Made by a program: the position numbers and the translations under genes. This document shows, piece after piece, positions 13,301-21,853 of a stretch of 64,000 nt of DNA (position 1 is its first letter; the number at the start of each line of letters is the position of its first letter). Origin of the DNA: Amycolatopsis sp. NBRC 101858 (GTDB lineage Bacteria; Actinomycetota; Actinomycetes; Mycobacteriales; Pseudonocardiaceae); NCBI RefSeq assembly GCF_030269325.1, contig NZ_BSTD01000003.1:682001-746000 (forward strand), read 5' to 3'. The notes below the pieces were generated by a model. The model ran no database searches, was not told where the DNA came from, and saw only the letters and a program-made list of their open reading frames with translations.

Positions 13301-16062
13301 GCGTCCACGTCCAGCGAGGCGGCGAGGCTTTCGGCGTCCCCACTGTCCACAGCGGACCAGAACTGGTCGTCGGCCGCGCCCGCGGCCTTCTCGGCGGCGG
13401 TCAGCCAGTAGCGTTCGCGCTGGAAGGGGTAGGTGGGCAGGTCGACGAGCCGCGCGCCGGGGAAGCGCCCGGCCCAGTCGATCGCGGCACCCCGGCTCCA
13501 CAGCTCGGCCAGCGACGTCAGGAAGCGCGGCAGACCGCCTTCCCCGCGCCGCAGCGACCCGACGACGACGGGCCCGTCCAGGGTGTCCTCGACGGCGGCG
13601 GCGAGCACGGGATGGGCGCTGACCTCGACGAACGTGGTGAACCCGGCTTCGGCGAGGCCACGCACGGCTGTGTCGAACAGGACGGTCTGCCGCAGGTTCC
13701 GGTACCAGTAACCGGCGTCCATCGTGCCGGTGTCGATCCGCTCGCCGAGCACCGCGGAGTGGAGCGGGATCTCGGCTTCGCGCGGGGTGACCGGGGCGAG
13801 TGCTTCGAGCAGGGCGTCCTCGATCGCCTCCACGTGCGCGGAGTGCGAGGCGTAGTCCACCGGGATGCGACGGGCGCGGATGCCTTCGGCCGCACAGGTT
13901 TCGACCAGCTCGTCGAGCGCTTCCGGCTCGCCGGAGAGCACGACCGAACCCGGGCCGTTGACCGCCGCGACGCTGATCCGGCTGTCCAGCCGGGCGGTGA
14001 CTTCGTCCAAGGACAAGGCGACCGACGCCATCCCGCCCTTGCCCGCGAGCACCTCCGCGATGAGCTTGCTCCGGAGCGCGACCACGCGTGCACCGTCCTC
14101 AAGGGACAGTGCGCCCGCGACGCACGCGGCGGCGATCTCGCCCTGGGAGTGCCCGACGACGGCGCCGGGCCGCACCCCCGCCGACTGCCAGAGTGCGGCG
14201 AGCGAGACCATCACGGCCCAGGAGGCCGGCTGCACGACGTCGACCCGGGCCAGGGCGTCGGCGTTGCCCAGGACCTCGGTGAGGGTCCAGTCGACGTGCG
14301 GAGCGAGCGCGGCGGCGCACTCGGCCATCCGGGCGGCGAACACGGGCTCGTCGAGCAGGTCGACGGCCATCCCGGCCCACTGCGCGCCCTGGCCGGGGAA
14401 GACGAAGGCCGTCTTGCCCGGCGTCGCGGCGACACCCCGGACGACCTCGGCCGACGGCGTCGCGTCCGCGATCGCGTCCAGGCCGCGGACCAGGTCTTCG
14501 ACCGCGCCGCCGACCACGGCGGCGCGGTGTTCCCAGGCGGTGCGCGCGGCGAGCGTGAGCCCGACGTCGCCGGGCTTTTCGTCGGTGACGTGCTTGCGGA
14601 GCAGGTCGGCTTGCTCGCGCAGGGCCTCGGCGGTGCGGGCGGACAGCACCCATGTCGTAGGGCCTTGTGGCGCTTCGGTTTCCTGGGGCGGGGACGCGGG
14701 GACGGCTTCGAGGACGACGTGGGCGTTGGTGCCGCCGACGCCGAACGACGAGACCCCGGCGCGGCGGGGCGCGCCGGTCTCGGGCCAGGCGGTGTGCTCG
14801 GTCAGCAGCTCGACCGCGCCGCGCGTCCAGTCGACCTGCGTGGAGGGCTCGGCGACGTGCAGGGTGCGGGGCAGTTCGCCGTGGCGCAGGGCCAGGACCA
14901 TCTTCATCACGCCGGCCACGCCGGCGGCGGCCTGGGTGTGCCCGATGTTGGACTTGATCGAGCCGAGCAGGAGAGGCTGCTCGCGGTCCCGGCCGTAGGT
15001 CGCGAGCAGGGCCTGCGCCTCGATCGGGTCACCGAGGGTGGTGCCGGTGCCGTGCGCCTCGACGGCGTCCACTTCGGACGGTTTGAGGCCGGCGTTGGCG
15101 AGCGCGGCGCGGATGACGCGTTGCTGCGAAAGGCCGTTGGGGGCGGTGAGGCCGTTGGAGGCGCCATCGGAGTTGACCGCGGAGCCGCGCAGGACGGCGA
15201 GCACCGGGTGGCCGTTCTTGCGGGCGTCGGAGAGGCGCTCGACGAGCAGCACGCCGGCGCCCTCGCCCCAGCCGGTGCCGTCGGCGGTGTCGGCGAACGA
15301 CTGGCACCGGCCGGACGCGGAAACCCCGCCCTGGCTGGTGAACTCGACGAAGACGGCGGGTGTGGCCATCACGGTGACGCCGCCGGCGAGCGCCATCGAG
15401 CATTCGCCCGCGCGCAGTGCCTGCACGGCGAGGTGCAGGGCGACGAGCGAGGACGAGCAGGCGGTGTCGACGGTGACGGTGGGGCCTTCGAGGCCGAAGG
15501 TGTAGGCGAGCCGGCCCGACGCGACGGACACGGCGCTGCCGGTGAGCAGGTGGCCGCGGACCTCGTCGGGGAGGCCGTCGAGGTCGGTGGAGCCGTAGGC
15601 CTGGTTGCTGCAGCCGATGAAGACGCCGGTGTCGCTGGCTTGCAGGGCTTTCCGGTCCAGCCCTGCGCGTTCGAAGGTCTCCCAGGAGACTTCGAGGAGC
15701 AGCCGCTGCTGCGGGTCCATGGCGAGCGCTTCGCGGGGCGAGATGCCGAAGAAGCCGGGGTCGAATTTGTCGGCGTCGTGCAGGAAGCCGCCTTCGGCCG
15801 TGTTGCTGCCGGCGAGCTCGTCGGCGGTCCAGTTCCGGTCGGCGGGGAAGCCGGAGATGGCGTCGGTGCCGTCGCGCAGGAGGTCCCAGAGCTGGTCGGG
15901 ATCGTTCACCCCGCCCGGGAACCGGCAGCTCATGGCGACGACGGCGATCGGTTCCCTGGAGGCGGCCGCGAGCCGGTCGTTCTGTTCGCGGAGCCGTTTG
16001 TTGTCCCGCAAGGACGCCCGGAGCGCTTCGACGACCTTGTCCTTGTCCGAAGACAGTGCCAC
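2731..16062 (-). CDS. Modular type I PKS, third gene, modules 6-8
   Basis: A 4443-residue polyketide synthase carrying three KS-AT-KR-ACP modules, described separately. The start is a GTG at 16062 with GGAGG six bases upstream. Residues 1-35 form a charged N-terminal docking helix (SDKDKVVEALRASLRDNKRL) unlike those of the second and fourth genes. The C-terminal about 90 residues end in GATDDEIFDFIHRELGRS, a docking tail similar to that of the first PKS gene. Active sites are KS Cys202, Cys1657, Cys3071; KR Tyr1277, Tyr2684, Tyr4158; ACP Ser1441, Ser2842, Ser4326. All catalytic residues checked are intact. It is separated from the second PKS gene by an unusually long 403-bp spacer but only 39 bp from the fourth. 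Confidence 0.97.
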   Translation of the reverse strand: MALSSDKDKVVEALRASLRDNKRLREQNDRLAAASREPIAVVAMSCRFPGGVNDPDQLWDLLRDGTDAISGFPADRNWTADELAGSNTAEGGFLHDADKFDPGFFGISPREALAMDPQQRLLLEVSWETFERAGLDRKALQASDTGVFIGCSNQAYGSTDLDGLPDEVRGHLLTGSAVSVASGRLAYTFGLEGPTVTVDTACSSSLVALHLAVQALRAGECSMALAGGVTVMATPAVFVEFTSQGGVSASGRCQSFADTADGTGWGEGAGVLLVERLSDARKNGHPVLAVLRGSAVNSDGASNGLTAPNGLSQQRVIRAALANAGLKPSEVDAVEAHGTGTTLGDPIEAQALLATYGRDREQPLLLGSIKSNIGHTQAAAGVAGVMKMVLALRHGELPRTLHVAEPSTQVDWTRGAVELLTEHTAWPETGAPRRAGVSSFGVGGTNAHVVLEAVPASPPQETEAPQGPTTWVLSARTAEALREQADLLRKHVTDEKPGDVGLTLAARTAWEHRAAVVGGAVEDLVRGLDAIADATPSAEVVRGVAATPGKTAFVFPGQGAQWAGMAVDLLDEPVFAARMAECAAALAPHVDWTLTEVLGNADALARVDVVQPASWAVMVSLAALWQSAGVRPGAVVGHSQGEIAAACVAGALSLEDGARVVALRSKLIAEVLAGKGGMASVALSLDEVTARLDSRISVAAVNGPGSVVLSGEPEALDELVETCAAEGIRARRIPVDYASHSAHVEAIEDALLEALAPVTPREAEIPLHSAVLGERIDTGTMDAGYWYRNLRQTVLFDTAVRGLAEAGFTTFVEVSAHPVLAAAVEDTLDGPVVVGSLRRGEGGLPRFLTSLAELWSRGAAIDWAGRFPGARLVDLPTYPFQRERYWLTAAEKAAGAADDQFWSAVDSGDAESLAASLDVDATALADVLPGLAQWHKRRTEQSVVDDWRYRIAWRPSTPSEGDFGGRWLVVAPAGYPAGDLVAGLAAHGAEPVLLTVEPGADLPELPTEGVTGVLSLLAFAEDGLYATIELVRAVTAPLWLLTRGAVSTGRSDRLTSPEQARIWGMGRVVGLEHPDRWGGLVDLPETLDDRALGRLTRVLADASEDQVAIRAAGALVRRLVPAPLGRSARDWRTSGTALVTGGTGALGAHVARWLAAAGAEHLVLTSRRGPEAEGAAELRDELTALGVEVTVAACDVADRDALAALLAEIEPRTVVHAAGVGRSAALADTDRAEVADTLRAKVDGAVHLDALLPGNLDAFVLFSSNAGVWGGGGQAAYAAANATLDALAQHRRDRGLTATSVAWGAWAGAGMTGDDSGEQLRRRGIRAMDPALALTVLGQALDADETFLSVADMDWARFAPAFTAARPRPLLDELPGVHDALTATPAEADSSFAQRLSGLTESARAEALLDLVRAETAAVLGYPGPGSVEPNRAFRDLGVDSLIALEVRNRLVAATGLKLPAVVLFDHPDPRRLAALLGHKLLDAGPVAVEQFVARADADEPIAIVSMACRLPGDVRSPEDLWDLVSAGAEGMSAFPVNRGWELDGVGGFVHDADEFDAAFFGISPREALAMDPQQRLLLESAWEVFERAGIDPRSLRGSAAGVFVGCGTQGYATGHTEAAEEVEGHLLTGNAGAVVSGRVSYVLGLEGPAVTVDTACSSSLVALHLAAQSVRSGESSMAVAGGVTVMATPGAFQEFAKQGGLAGDGRCKSFADSADGTGWGEGVALVLVERLSDAQRLGHPVLALLRGSAMNQDGASNGLSAPNGPSQQRVIRAALANAGLAPSDVDAVEAHGTGTTLGDPIEAQALLETYGQHRDRPLWLGSVKSNLGHTQAASGAVGVLKMVLALRGGTLPKTLHVDRPSDRVDWSSGEVRLLTEAQDWLRGDRPRRAGVSSFGVSGTNAHVILEEPPAAPAVHQEPETGVVPWVLSGRTEQAVRDAARGLPDGDPVDIALALAARSAFEYRTVVVGEGRDDLLAGLAATTPVLAEPGKTAFLFSGQGSQRAGMGAELYERFPLFADAFDAICALVDAELDRPLREVVFGDPSLLDETGYTQPALFAIEVALFRLLESWGVVPDHVAGHSIGEIAAAHVAGVLSLEDACRLVAARASLMQALPTGGAMLAVQATEDEVAVVLTDGVGLAAVNGPEAVVVSGEAEAVEAVERHFAGLGRKVRRLTVSHAFHSALMDPMLDGFARVAGSLTFTAPKIPLASTVSGRLAGDEILTPEYWVRQVREPVRFADASAALAGLGVTRGLELGPDGVLSALAAFPALPLLRKDRAEYASLLTALGDAHTRGHTVDWRAVLHAAHPGRPAGAVTLPTYPFQRTRFWLDTRPAPDERFWAAVESGDVAALAAWRDRGQPPVGQYEVTWTPVDTGETPLDGRWLAVVPAGSSTHLLDDVLEVTPADDRASLSVRLRGRDLDGILSTLDVQGQLALVQALGDAEIDAPLWCVTRGAVAAVEGDVPDPAQAMVWGLGRTVALEHPHRWGGLVDLPADVDEETLGRLRAILGGATGEDQVALRGSQVLARRLVRRIPRPVTPWQPSGTVLITGGTGALGKHVARWLAKAGAERLILTSRRGLDAPGARDLVAELDIRVDVLACDVTDRAALEAALASAGDLTAVVHTAGVLADGVVEALTPERLAEVVDAKAVSAQHLHELTAGLEAFVLFSSCTGTFGAAGQGNYAAANAYLDALAEQRRAQGLTATSIAWGPWADGGMATAAAAEEHLGRTGLAPLRPDRAIAALQAATGGGPVVTVADVGWERFAAALTAHRPSPLIAGLPEVRQLAPATAGSLDLAGLSTTDAERLLLKLVREQVAFALGHRSADDVAAGRTFKELGFDSLTAVELRNRLDTATGLRLPATLAFDYPTATALASYLRTELLGDAEAGPAAVVQNTDEPIAIVGMSCRFPGGVRNPDELWALLAEGRDAVTEFPADRGWDTGALYDPDPDHAGTTYVREGGFLAGADQFDAEFFGISPREALAMDPQQRLLLETSWEALEQAGIDPLSVRGAPVGVFAGTNGQDYTAALHFGEESVDGYLATGSAGSVLSGRIAYELGLEGPAMTVDTACSSSLVALHLAAQSLRAGECSLALAGGVTIMSTPGLFVEFSRQRGLASDGRCKAFADEADGTGWGEGVGVVLVERLSDARRNGHPVLAIVRGSAVNQDGASNGLTAPNGPSQQRVIRAALANAGLAPSDVDAVEAHGTGTTLGDPIEAQALLATYGRDREEPLWLGSIKSNVGHTQAAAGVAGVIKMVLAMREGVLPATLHVGEPSRHVDWDSGAVSLLTESRPWPEREGPRRAGISSFGVSGTNAHIIVEQVSEPPVEATVDVEGALTPWVVSARSEAAVRDRVAALAEVSGSAAEIAWSLVGTRSQFDHRAVLLDDHRELTAAVTGTAGAAGETVFVFPGQGAQWAGMAVELLDEPVFARRIAECAEALAPHVDWSLTEALSDPAALERVDVVQPASWAVMVSLAALWRSAGVEPDAVAGHSQGEIAAAVVAGGLSLEDGAKVVALRSKAIAAGLAGQGGMASIALGAERVADLLPDGVAIAAFNSPASTVVCGDPSALDELIAHCTDQDIRARRIPVDYASHSVYVEGIRDELHEVLAGLSPRTGDVPFYSAVTAEPVDTATLDAGYWYRNLREPVRFLDTTQVLIGRGHRFFVEVSPHPVLLSAIQETLDDTAGVVVGTLRRGEGGPRRFLTSVAELWTQGHDVDWRTFLPETRTIGLPTYPFQHRRFWPKPVQPVAATGDPVDDQFWAAVEREDLASIAGTLAVAPEPLGDVLPALASWRRTRLEKSTVDGWRYRITWKPLTTERKPLRGTWLVVTPEGGDHPWIEAARQAVEGATVVPITVGATDRPALAKRLVDLAPVDGVLSLLALDATEHAVLPRGVANTLLLTQALGDAGITAPLWLATAGAVATGRGDTVTDAAQSQVWGLGRVIGLEHADRWGGLVDLPDTTDERDRHRLAEVLAAAGDEDQVAVRASGVLTRRLVPAPLGDGAPARDWRPDGAVLITGGTGALGAHVARWLAGRGAQRLVLTSRRGEAAPGAAELREELTALGATTTIAACDVADRAALKTLLDELGEPVRAVFHAAGIVQGTALDDTELAEFAEVVSAKVAGATHLDELLDDLDAFVLFSSNAGVWGSGGQGAYAAGNAFLDALAQRRRDRGLTATSVAWGAWQGAGMAGDNDAEEHLRRRGVGAMPPERALLALGQAIDRDETVLTVADVDWERFVQGFTAARPRPLLDDLPAVRRALEARPAEAESTPADFASRLTGLPPVEQERVVLDHVREAIARVLGHAGAEEIDANRPFKEIGFDSLTAVELRNRLRAATGLKLPATLVFDHPTPSALAGFLLSALVGEEVSVLGELDRIEALVSGVSPEDDAFGLITSRLQTMLNKLGEARASDGRPRAAQQLEGATDDEIFDFIHRELGRS
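7372..11568 (-). other. PKS module 7: KS-AT(malonyl)-KR(B)-ACP
   Basis: KS Cys1657 in DTACSSS. The AT carries GHSIGE and HAFH (2179-2182), the malonyl signature, and is clearly of a different AT lineage from its neighbours. The KR has GGTGALG, HTAGVLADG (LAD in place of the B-type LDD) and Tyr2684 in GNYAAANAY, without the A-type Trp, so a B-type hydroxyl is predicted. ACP serine is Ser2842 in LGFDSL. Confidence 0.88.
11569..16062 (-). other. PKS module 6: KS-AT(methylmalonyl)-KR(A)-ACP
   Basis: KS Cys202. AT with GHSQGE and YASH from Tyr737 predicts methylmalonyl. KR with GVWGGGG and Tyr1277 is A-type. ACP serine is Ser1441 in LGVDSL, a Val in place of the Phe seen in most other ACPs here. 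The KR of this module acts on the keto group next to the alkene installed by module 5. Confidence 0.88.
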
Positions 16063-16134
16063 CAGGTACCTCCAGGTTCACGGCGTGGTCGCCTCGAGTG
16101 AACCGCACGGGGGACCCGCAAATCCCTAGATTTC

Positions 16135-16168
16135 GGCCGGGCCGGGGGTTTTGTCCCCAGGCCCGGCC
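16135..16168 (-). terminator. GC-rich hairpin, possible U-less terminator
   Basis: Arms 16135-16143 and 16160-16168 are a perfect 9-bp inverted repeat (GGCCGGGCC/GGCCCGGCC), extended by a GGGG/CCCC stem with one bulged base around a TTTTG-containing loop. It lies about 70 bp upstream of the third PKS gene. No U-run follows in the transcribed direction, so terminator function is only possible. Confidence 0.45.
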
Positions 16169-16334
16169 GGTTGTGGACAGGTGCGCCCGGCAACGCCTTC
16201 TCCGCCGGTTTCGTCGGTGGCGGCCGATAGACTGGACCAGGGACAGCCCCCAGGGAAGGGCGGGGCCCGGCCGGTGGGCTGCCCCGATCCCCCGCATCGC
16301 GCCGAGGGCTTTCGGGCGCCGGGCACGCCCGAAC

Positions 16335-16407
16335 GGACGACACGCGCACCCGGCCGGACGACACGCGTACCCGGATGGCGAACACGCGTACCCGGACGGA
16401 CGACACG
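16335..16407. repeat. 21-bp tandem repeat, three copies plus a partial fourth
   Basis: Three imperfect 21-bp units begin at 16335, 16356 and 16377, each with the core GACACGCGYACCCGG (one unit has GAACACG). A fourth partial unit starts at 16398. Inverted copies of the core occur at 16429-16438 and 16443-16459, so the unit can pair as stems. It lies just after the stop of the second PKS gene. Confidence 0.8.
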
Positions 16408-16438
16408 AAAGCCGGCAGGGGGTCCGGCCGTGTCGTCC
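16398..16438 (-). terminator. Hairpin formed by the partial repeat and its inverted copy
   Basis: The arms GGACGACACG (16398-16407) and CGTGTCGTCC (16429-16438) pair perfectly over 10 bp, with an inner GCCGG/CCGGC stem offset by a three-base bulge. It sits 28 bp past the stop codon of the second PKS gene. It may protect the 3' end of the message or help termination. There is no U-run. Confidence 0.45.
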
Positions 16439-16465
16439 GCCTGGGTGCGCGTGTCGTTCGGGAGC

Positions 16466-19400
16466 TCAGTCCAGGTCGAGCTCGTCGATCAGTGCGAACA
16501 TCTCGTCGTCCGTTGCCGACTCCAGTTTCTCCTCCACCGCCGTCGCCGTTGCCGATGCTCCGTTCACCCGGGCCAGCAGCTCCTGCAGCCGCGTTCCCAA
16601 CGTCGCGCGCGCCGACGAGTCCGCCAGCAGCTCGGGCAACGCGAACTCCACCCGGTCCAGCTCCGCCAGCGCCGGCAGGATCGCCGCCGGGACGTCCGGG
16701 ACCAGCTCGGACCTCAAGTGCTCCACCAGCACCGTTGTCGACGGGTAGTCGAACAGCAACGTCGCCGGCAGGCGCAACCCCGTTGCCGAACCCAGCAGGT
16801 TCCGCAGCTCCACCGCGCTCAGCGAATCGAAGCCCAGCTCCAGGAACCCGCGGTCCGGCTCGATCGCGTCCGGGCCCGCGTAGCCCAGGACCGTCGCCGC
16901 GTGGGTGCGGACCAGGTCCAGCAACGCTCCGTCTCGCTCCGCCTCCGACATCCCCGCCAGCCGGTGGGTCAGGCTGTCCACCGGGTCGGCCGGGGCCGCC
17001 GACGCCCGGACCGCGCGCCGGACCGGGGTGCGGATCAAGCTGCGCAGGATCACCGGGATCGCGTCTTCGCCGACGCGGTCGCGCATCGCCTCCACCACCA
17101 GCCGGACCGGGAGCAGCACCGCCTCGTCGAGCGTGCACGCCACGTCGAACAGGTCCAGGCCCTCCTCCGACGGCATCGGCTCGACGCCGCCACGGGCCAG
17201 CCGCGACAGGTCCGCCTCGCCGAGCTTGCCCGTCATGCCGCTGCGCTCGGCCCACAGGCCCCACGCCAGCGACAGCCCCGGCAGCCCCTGCGCCCGGCGC
17301 ACGTGCGCCAGCGCGTCGAGGAACGCGTTCGCCGCCGCGTAGTTCGCCTGGCCCGTGCCACCGAACGTCCCCGCGAGCGAGGAGAACACCACGAACCCGG
17401 CCAGGTTCATCCCGGCGGTCAGCTCGTGCAGGTGCCACGCCGCGTCGACCTTGGGCCGCAGGGCCGTGTCCAGCTGGCGGGTGGTCAGCGCGGACACGAC
17501 GCCGTCGTCGAGGACGCCGGCCGTGTGCACCACCGCCGTCAGCGGGTGCTCGGCGGGGATGGCCGCGAGCAGCGCGGCCAGCGAGTCCCGGTCGGCGACG
17601 TCGCAGGCGGCCATCGTGACGTCCGCGCCCCACGCCGTCAGCTCCTCGACCAGCTCCCGGGCGCCTTCCGCGGCCGGCCCGCGCCGGCTGGTCAGCACCA
17701 GCCGCCGGGCTCCGCGCGCGGTCACCAGGTGCCGGGCGACGAGCGTGCCGAGCGTCCCGGTGGCCCCGGTGATCAGCACCGTGCCCTCGGGGTCCCACGC
17801 GGCCACCGGCGCCGGGCTGGTCGCCGGGACGCGGGCGAGCCGCGGCACCTGGATCGCGCCGACCCGGACCGCGACGTGCGGCTCGCCGCAGGCCACGGCG
17901 GACGGGAGCGCCGCGTAGGAGACTTCGCGGTCGTCGAGGTCGACCAGCACGAACCGGCCCGGGTTCTCCGACTGCGCCGAGCGGACCAGGCCGACGACCG
18001 CCGCCGTCGCGAGGTCGGTGATGCCTTCGCCGACCCGCGTCGCGATCGCGCCCCGGGTGACGAACACCAGGCGCGAGCCGGCGAACCGCTCGCTCGCCAG
18101 CCACTCCTGCACCTGCTCGAGCGCGCCGTGGGTGGCGGTCCGGACCGCGCGCGCCACGTCCTCGTCGTGCTGCGGGCCGCTGGTCATCACGACCACCTCG
18201 GGCACCGGGGCACCCGCCGCCACGGCCGCGCCGAGCGCGTCGAAGTCCGGGTAGGACTCCACCGGGACGCCCGCCGTGCCGAGGGCCTTGGTGACGCGGA
18301 CGCCGACGTCGTGCCCGACGACCGCCCAGCGTTCGGCCGCCGAGTGGCTGACCGGGGTGATCGGGGCCATCACCCAGCCCACCCGGAACAGTGACTCGTG
18401 GTACGCCGACCGCGCGACGTCGAGCTGCTCGGCCGAGACCGGCCGCAGCGTCAGGGCGCCGATGGTGGCCACCGGCAGCCCGTCCTGGTCGGCGACCGCC
18501 AGGGCGACCGTGTCGTCACCCTGGCCGGTGACACGCACCCGCAGCGCCGACGCGCCGCCCGCGTGCAGGGTCACCCCCGACCAGGCGAACGGCAGCACTG
18601 CCCGGCTTTCGTCGCGCAGCGCCACGGTGTGCAGAGCCGCGTCGAGCAGCGCCGGGTGCAGGCCGAAGCGTTCGGCTTCCGCCCGCTCCTCCGCCGGCAG
18701 GTCGACCTCGGCGAAGATCTCGTCGCCGGCGCGCCACGCCCGGTGCAGCCCCTGGAACGCGGGGCCGTAGTCGAATCCGTTGGCCGCGATGCGGTCGTAG
18801 AGCCCGTCGAGGTCGATCGGCTCGGCGCCGGCCGGCGGCCAGGCGCCGGTGAGGTCACCGGCCGCGGGGGCGGCCGTCGCGGCGAGCGAGCCGCTGGCGT
18901 GCGTGGTCCACGGCTCGTCCTCCATCGCGTCGTCCGCGCGGGAGTAGACGTCGATCGAGCGGGTGCCGAACCGGTCGGGCCCGCCGACGGCGACCTGCAG
19001 CCGCACCCCGCCGGTTTCCGGCAGCACCAGCGGCGCGGCGAGGGTCAGCTCTTCGACGCGTTCGCAGCCGACCTTCTCCGCGGCGTGCATGGCCAGCTCC
19101 ATGAACGCCGTCCCGGGCAGCAGCACGCTGCCGAGCACGACGTGCTGCGCGAGCAGCGGGTGGCTCGTCGCCGAGAGCAGGCTGGTGAACAGCGCGCCGT
19201 CCGAACCGGCGAGGGAGACCGACGCGCCCAGCAGCGGGTGCCCGGTTTCGCTGAGCCCGGCGCCGGTGACGTCGCCGGCCACGGCCGGGACGTCCAGCCA
19301 GTACCGCTCGCGCTGGAACGCGTACGTCGGCAGTTCGACGTGCCCGCCGCTGGCGAGCACCGCGGCCCAGTCGACGTCGGCACCGGCGGTGTGCAGCCCG

Positions 19401-21853
19401 GCGAGCGCGGTGAGCAGGGACCGCTCTTCGTCGTGTCCCTTGCGCAGCACCGATCCCACGCTCAGCTCGGCCGGCCCGGCGCAGTCCGGGACGAGCGCGG
19501 CGAGCACCGCGTCCGGCCCCAGCTCGACGAACCGGTTCACCCCTTCGGCGGCCAGCCCGCGGATGCTGTCGGCGAACCGGACGGCCTCCCGCACGTGCTG
19601 AACCCAGTACTCCGGCGTCGCGACGTCCCCCGCCGACGCGATCGGGATCCGCGGTGGCTCGTAGGTCAGCCCGGCCGCGACCGCGGCGAACTCCTCGAGC
19701 ATCGGGTCCATCAGCGGTGAGTGGAACGCGTGCGAGACCTCCAGGCGCTTGGTCTTGCGGCCGAGCGCGGTGAAGTGGTCCTTGAGCGCCAGCACGGCTT
19801 CGGTGTCGCCGGAGACCACGACGGCTGCCGGGCCGTTCACCGCAGCCAGCGAGACGCGGTCGTCCAGCAGCGGAACGACTTCGTCTTCGGGAGCGGCGAT
19901 CGCGACCATGGCCCCGCCCTCGGGCAGGGCTTCCATCAGCCGGCCGCGCGCGGCGACCAGCTTGGCCGCGTCGGCCAGCGAAAGCACCCCGGCCACGTGC
20001 GCCGCGGCCAGTTCGCCGATCGAGTGGCCCGCGAGGAAGTCCGCGCGGACGTCCCACGATTCGAGCAGCCGGAACAACGCCACCTCGACCGCGAACAGCG
20101 CGGGCTGGGTGAAGCCGGTCCGGTCGAGCCGGGCGGCGTCGTCGCCGAAGACGACGTCGCGCAGGGGCAGGTCGAAGTGTGCGCAGACCGCGTCGAAGGC
20201 GTCGGCGAAGACCGGGAACCGCGCGTACAGCTCCTGGCCCATGCCGAGCCGCTGCGCGCCCTGCCCGGTGAAGAGGAACGCCGTGCGGCCGGATCGGGCG
20301 GTGTGCTGCCGCAGCCCGGCGGCGGGCCGGTCGGCGGCCAGCGCGGCCAGTCCGTCGCGCAGTTCGCCGAGGTTTTCGCCGACGACCACCGCGCGGTGGC
20401 TGAACTTCGCGCGAGAGGCGAGCGATCGGGCGACGTCGGCAGCGTCCACTTCGGACTCGGTTGCCTCCAGCAGTCGCCGGGCTTGGCCGCGCAGCGCGGC
20501 TTCGGTCCGGGCCGACACCGGCCAGACGGTGAAGTGTTGCGCAGTAACGACTTCCTCCGACGCGGGAAGCGAGGGAGCCTCTTCGAGGATCGTGTGCACG
20601 TTGGTGCCGCTGACCCCGAACGACGACACGGCGGCGCGGCGAGGGTGGCCGTTCGCAGCCCACTCGACCGGTTCGGACAGCAGCTGGACCTGCCCGGCGG
20701 ACCAGTCGATGTGCGGCGACGGCGTCTCGGCGTGCAGGGTGCGCGGCAGGACGCCGTTGCGCAGCGCCTGCACCATCTTGATCACGCCCGCGATGCCGGA
20801 CGCGGCCTGCGTGTGCCCGATGTTGGACTTCACCGAACCCAGCCACAGCGGCCGTTCGCGGTCCTGGCCGTAGGTGGCGATGAGTGCCTGCGCCTCGATC
20901 GGGTCGCCCAGCGTCGTGCCCGTGCCGTGGGCCTCCACAGCGTCCACATCGGACGGGGTGAGCGCCGCGTCGGCCAGCGCCGCGCGGATGACGCGCTGCT
21001 GCGCGGGGCCGCTCGGGGCGGTCATGCCGTTGGACGCGCCGTCCTGGTTGACCGCGCTGCCCCGCACGACGGCGAGCACCGGGTGCCCGCGCCGCTGCGC
21101 GTCGGAAAGCCGTTCCACCAGGACCATGCCGACGCCCTCGGCCCAGCCCGCGCCGTCGGCGTCCGCGGAGAACGCGCGGCACCGGCCGTCCGGGGACAGC
21201 GCGCGCTGCCGGCTGAACTCGACGAACGTGTCGACCGAGGAGATCACCGTGACGCCGCCGGCCAGCGCGAGGTCGCACTCGCCGGAGCGCAGGGCCTTGA
21301 CCGCCCAGTGCAGCGCGACCAGCGACGACGAGCACGCCGTGTCGACCGTGACCGCCGGGCCCTCGAGGCCGAAGGTGTAGGCGATCCGGCCGGACGCGAC
21401 ACTGCCCGCGCTGCCGGTCGCGAGGTGTCCCTCGAATTCGCCCGGCGCGTGCCGCACCCGGGAGCCGTAGTCGTGGTAGTTGGAGCCGACGAACACACCG
21501 GTCCGGCTGCCGCGCAACAGCGCCGGGTCGATGCCCGCGCGCTCGACGGCCTCCCACGACGTCTCCAGCAGCAGCCGCTGCTGCGGGTCGATCGCGGGTG
21601 CCTCGCGCGGCGCGATCCCGAAGAACGCCGGGTCGAAGTCGGCCGCGTCGTGCAGGAAGCCGCCGCCGCGCGTGTAGAAGGTGCCGGGCTTGTCCGGGTC
21701 GGCGTCGAAGAGCCCTTCGACGTCCCAGCCGCGGTCGGCCGGGAACTCCCCGACCGCGTCGACGCCGTCGGCGACGAGCCGCCACAGGTCGTCCGGGTCG
21801 GCGACGCCGCCGGGGTAGCGGCAGGACATCGCGACGATCGCGATCGGCTCGTC
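16466..21853 (-). other. PKS module 5: KS-AT(malonyl)-DH-KR(B)-ACP
   Basis: The only module in the window with a dehydratase. KS Cys3146. AT with HAFH (3680-3683) predicts malonyl. DH has the HxxxGxxxxP motif (HVVLGSVLLP, His3876) and HPALLDAALH with Asp4043, so it looks active. KR has HTAGVLDDG (B-type LDD) and Tyr4477. ACP Ser4649 in LGFDSL. Predicted outcome is a carbon-carbon double bond, normally E from a B-type KR with DH. Confidence 0.9.

Larger units (their letters stand above)
16063..16465 (-). other. 403-bp spacer between second and third PKS genes
   Basis: The other two PKS-PKS spacers are 35 and 39 bp, so this one stands out. It holds a GC-rich hairpin (16135-16168), a 21-bp tandem repeat (16335-16397) and inverted copies of that repeat (16429-16459). 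It also has a short AAATC/GATTT palindrome near 16118-16133. I see no gene in it. It may separate two transcription units (terminator plus new promoter) or be a stabilising or attenuating element in one long message. Confidence 0.7.

Noticed and set aside
3007..16101. Plus-strand open frame of over 4300 codons, and similar ones at 30753-41132 and 19721-24559
   Set aside because: They lie antisense to PKS genes whose catalytic motifs are all intact. Strong third-position GC removes stop codons on the other strand. Their translations show no domain and are rich in Arg, Gly, Gln and His.
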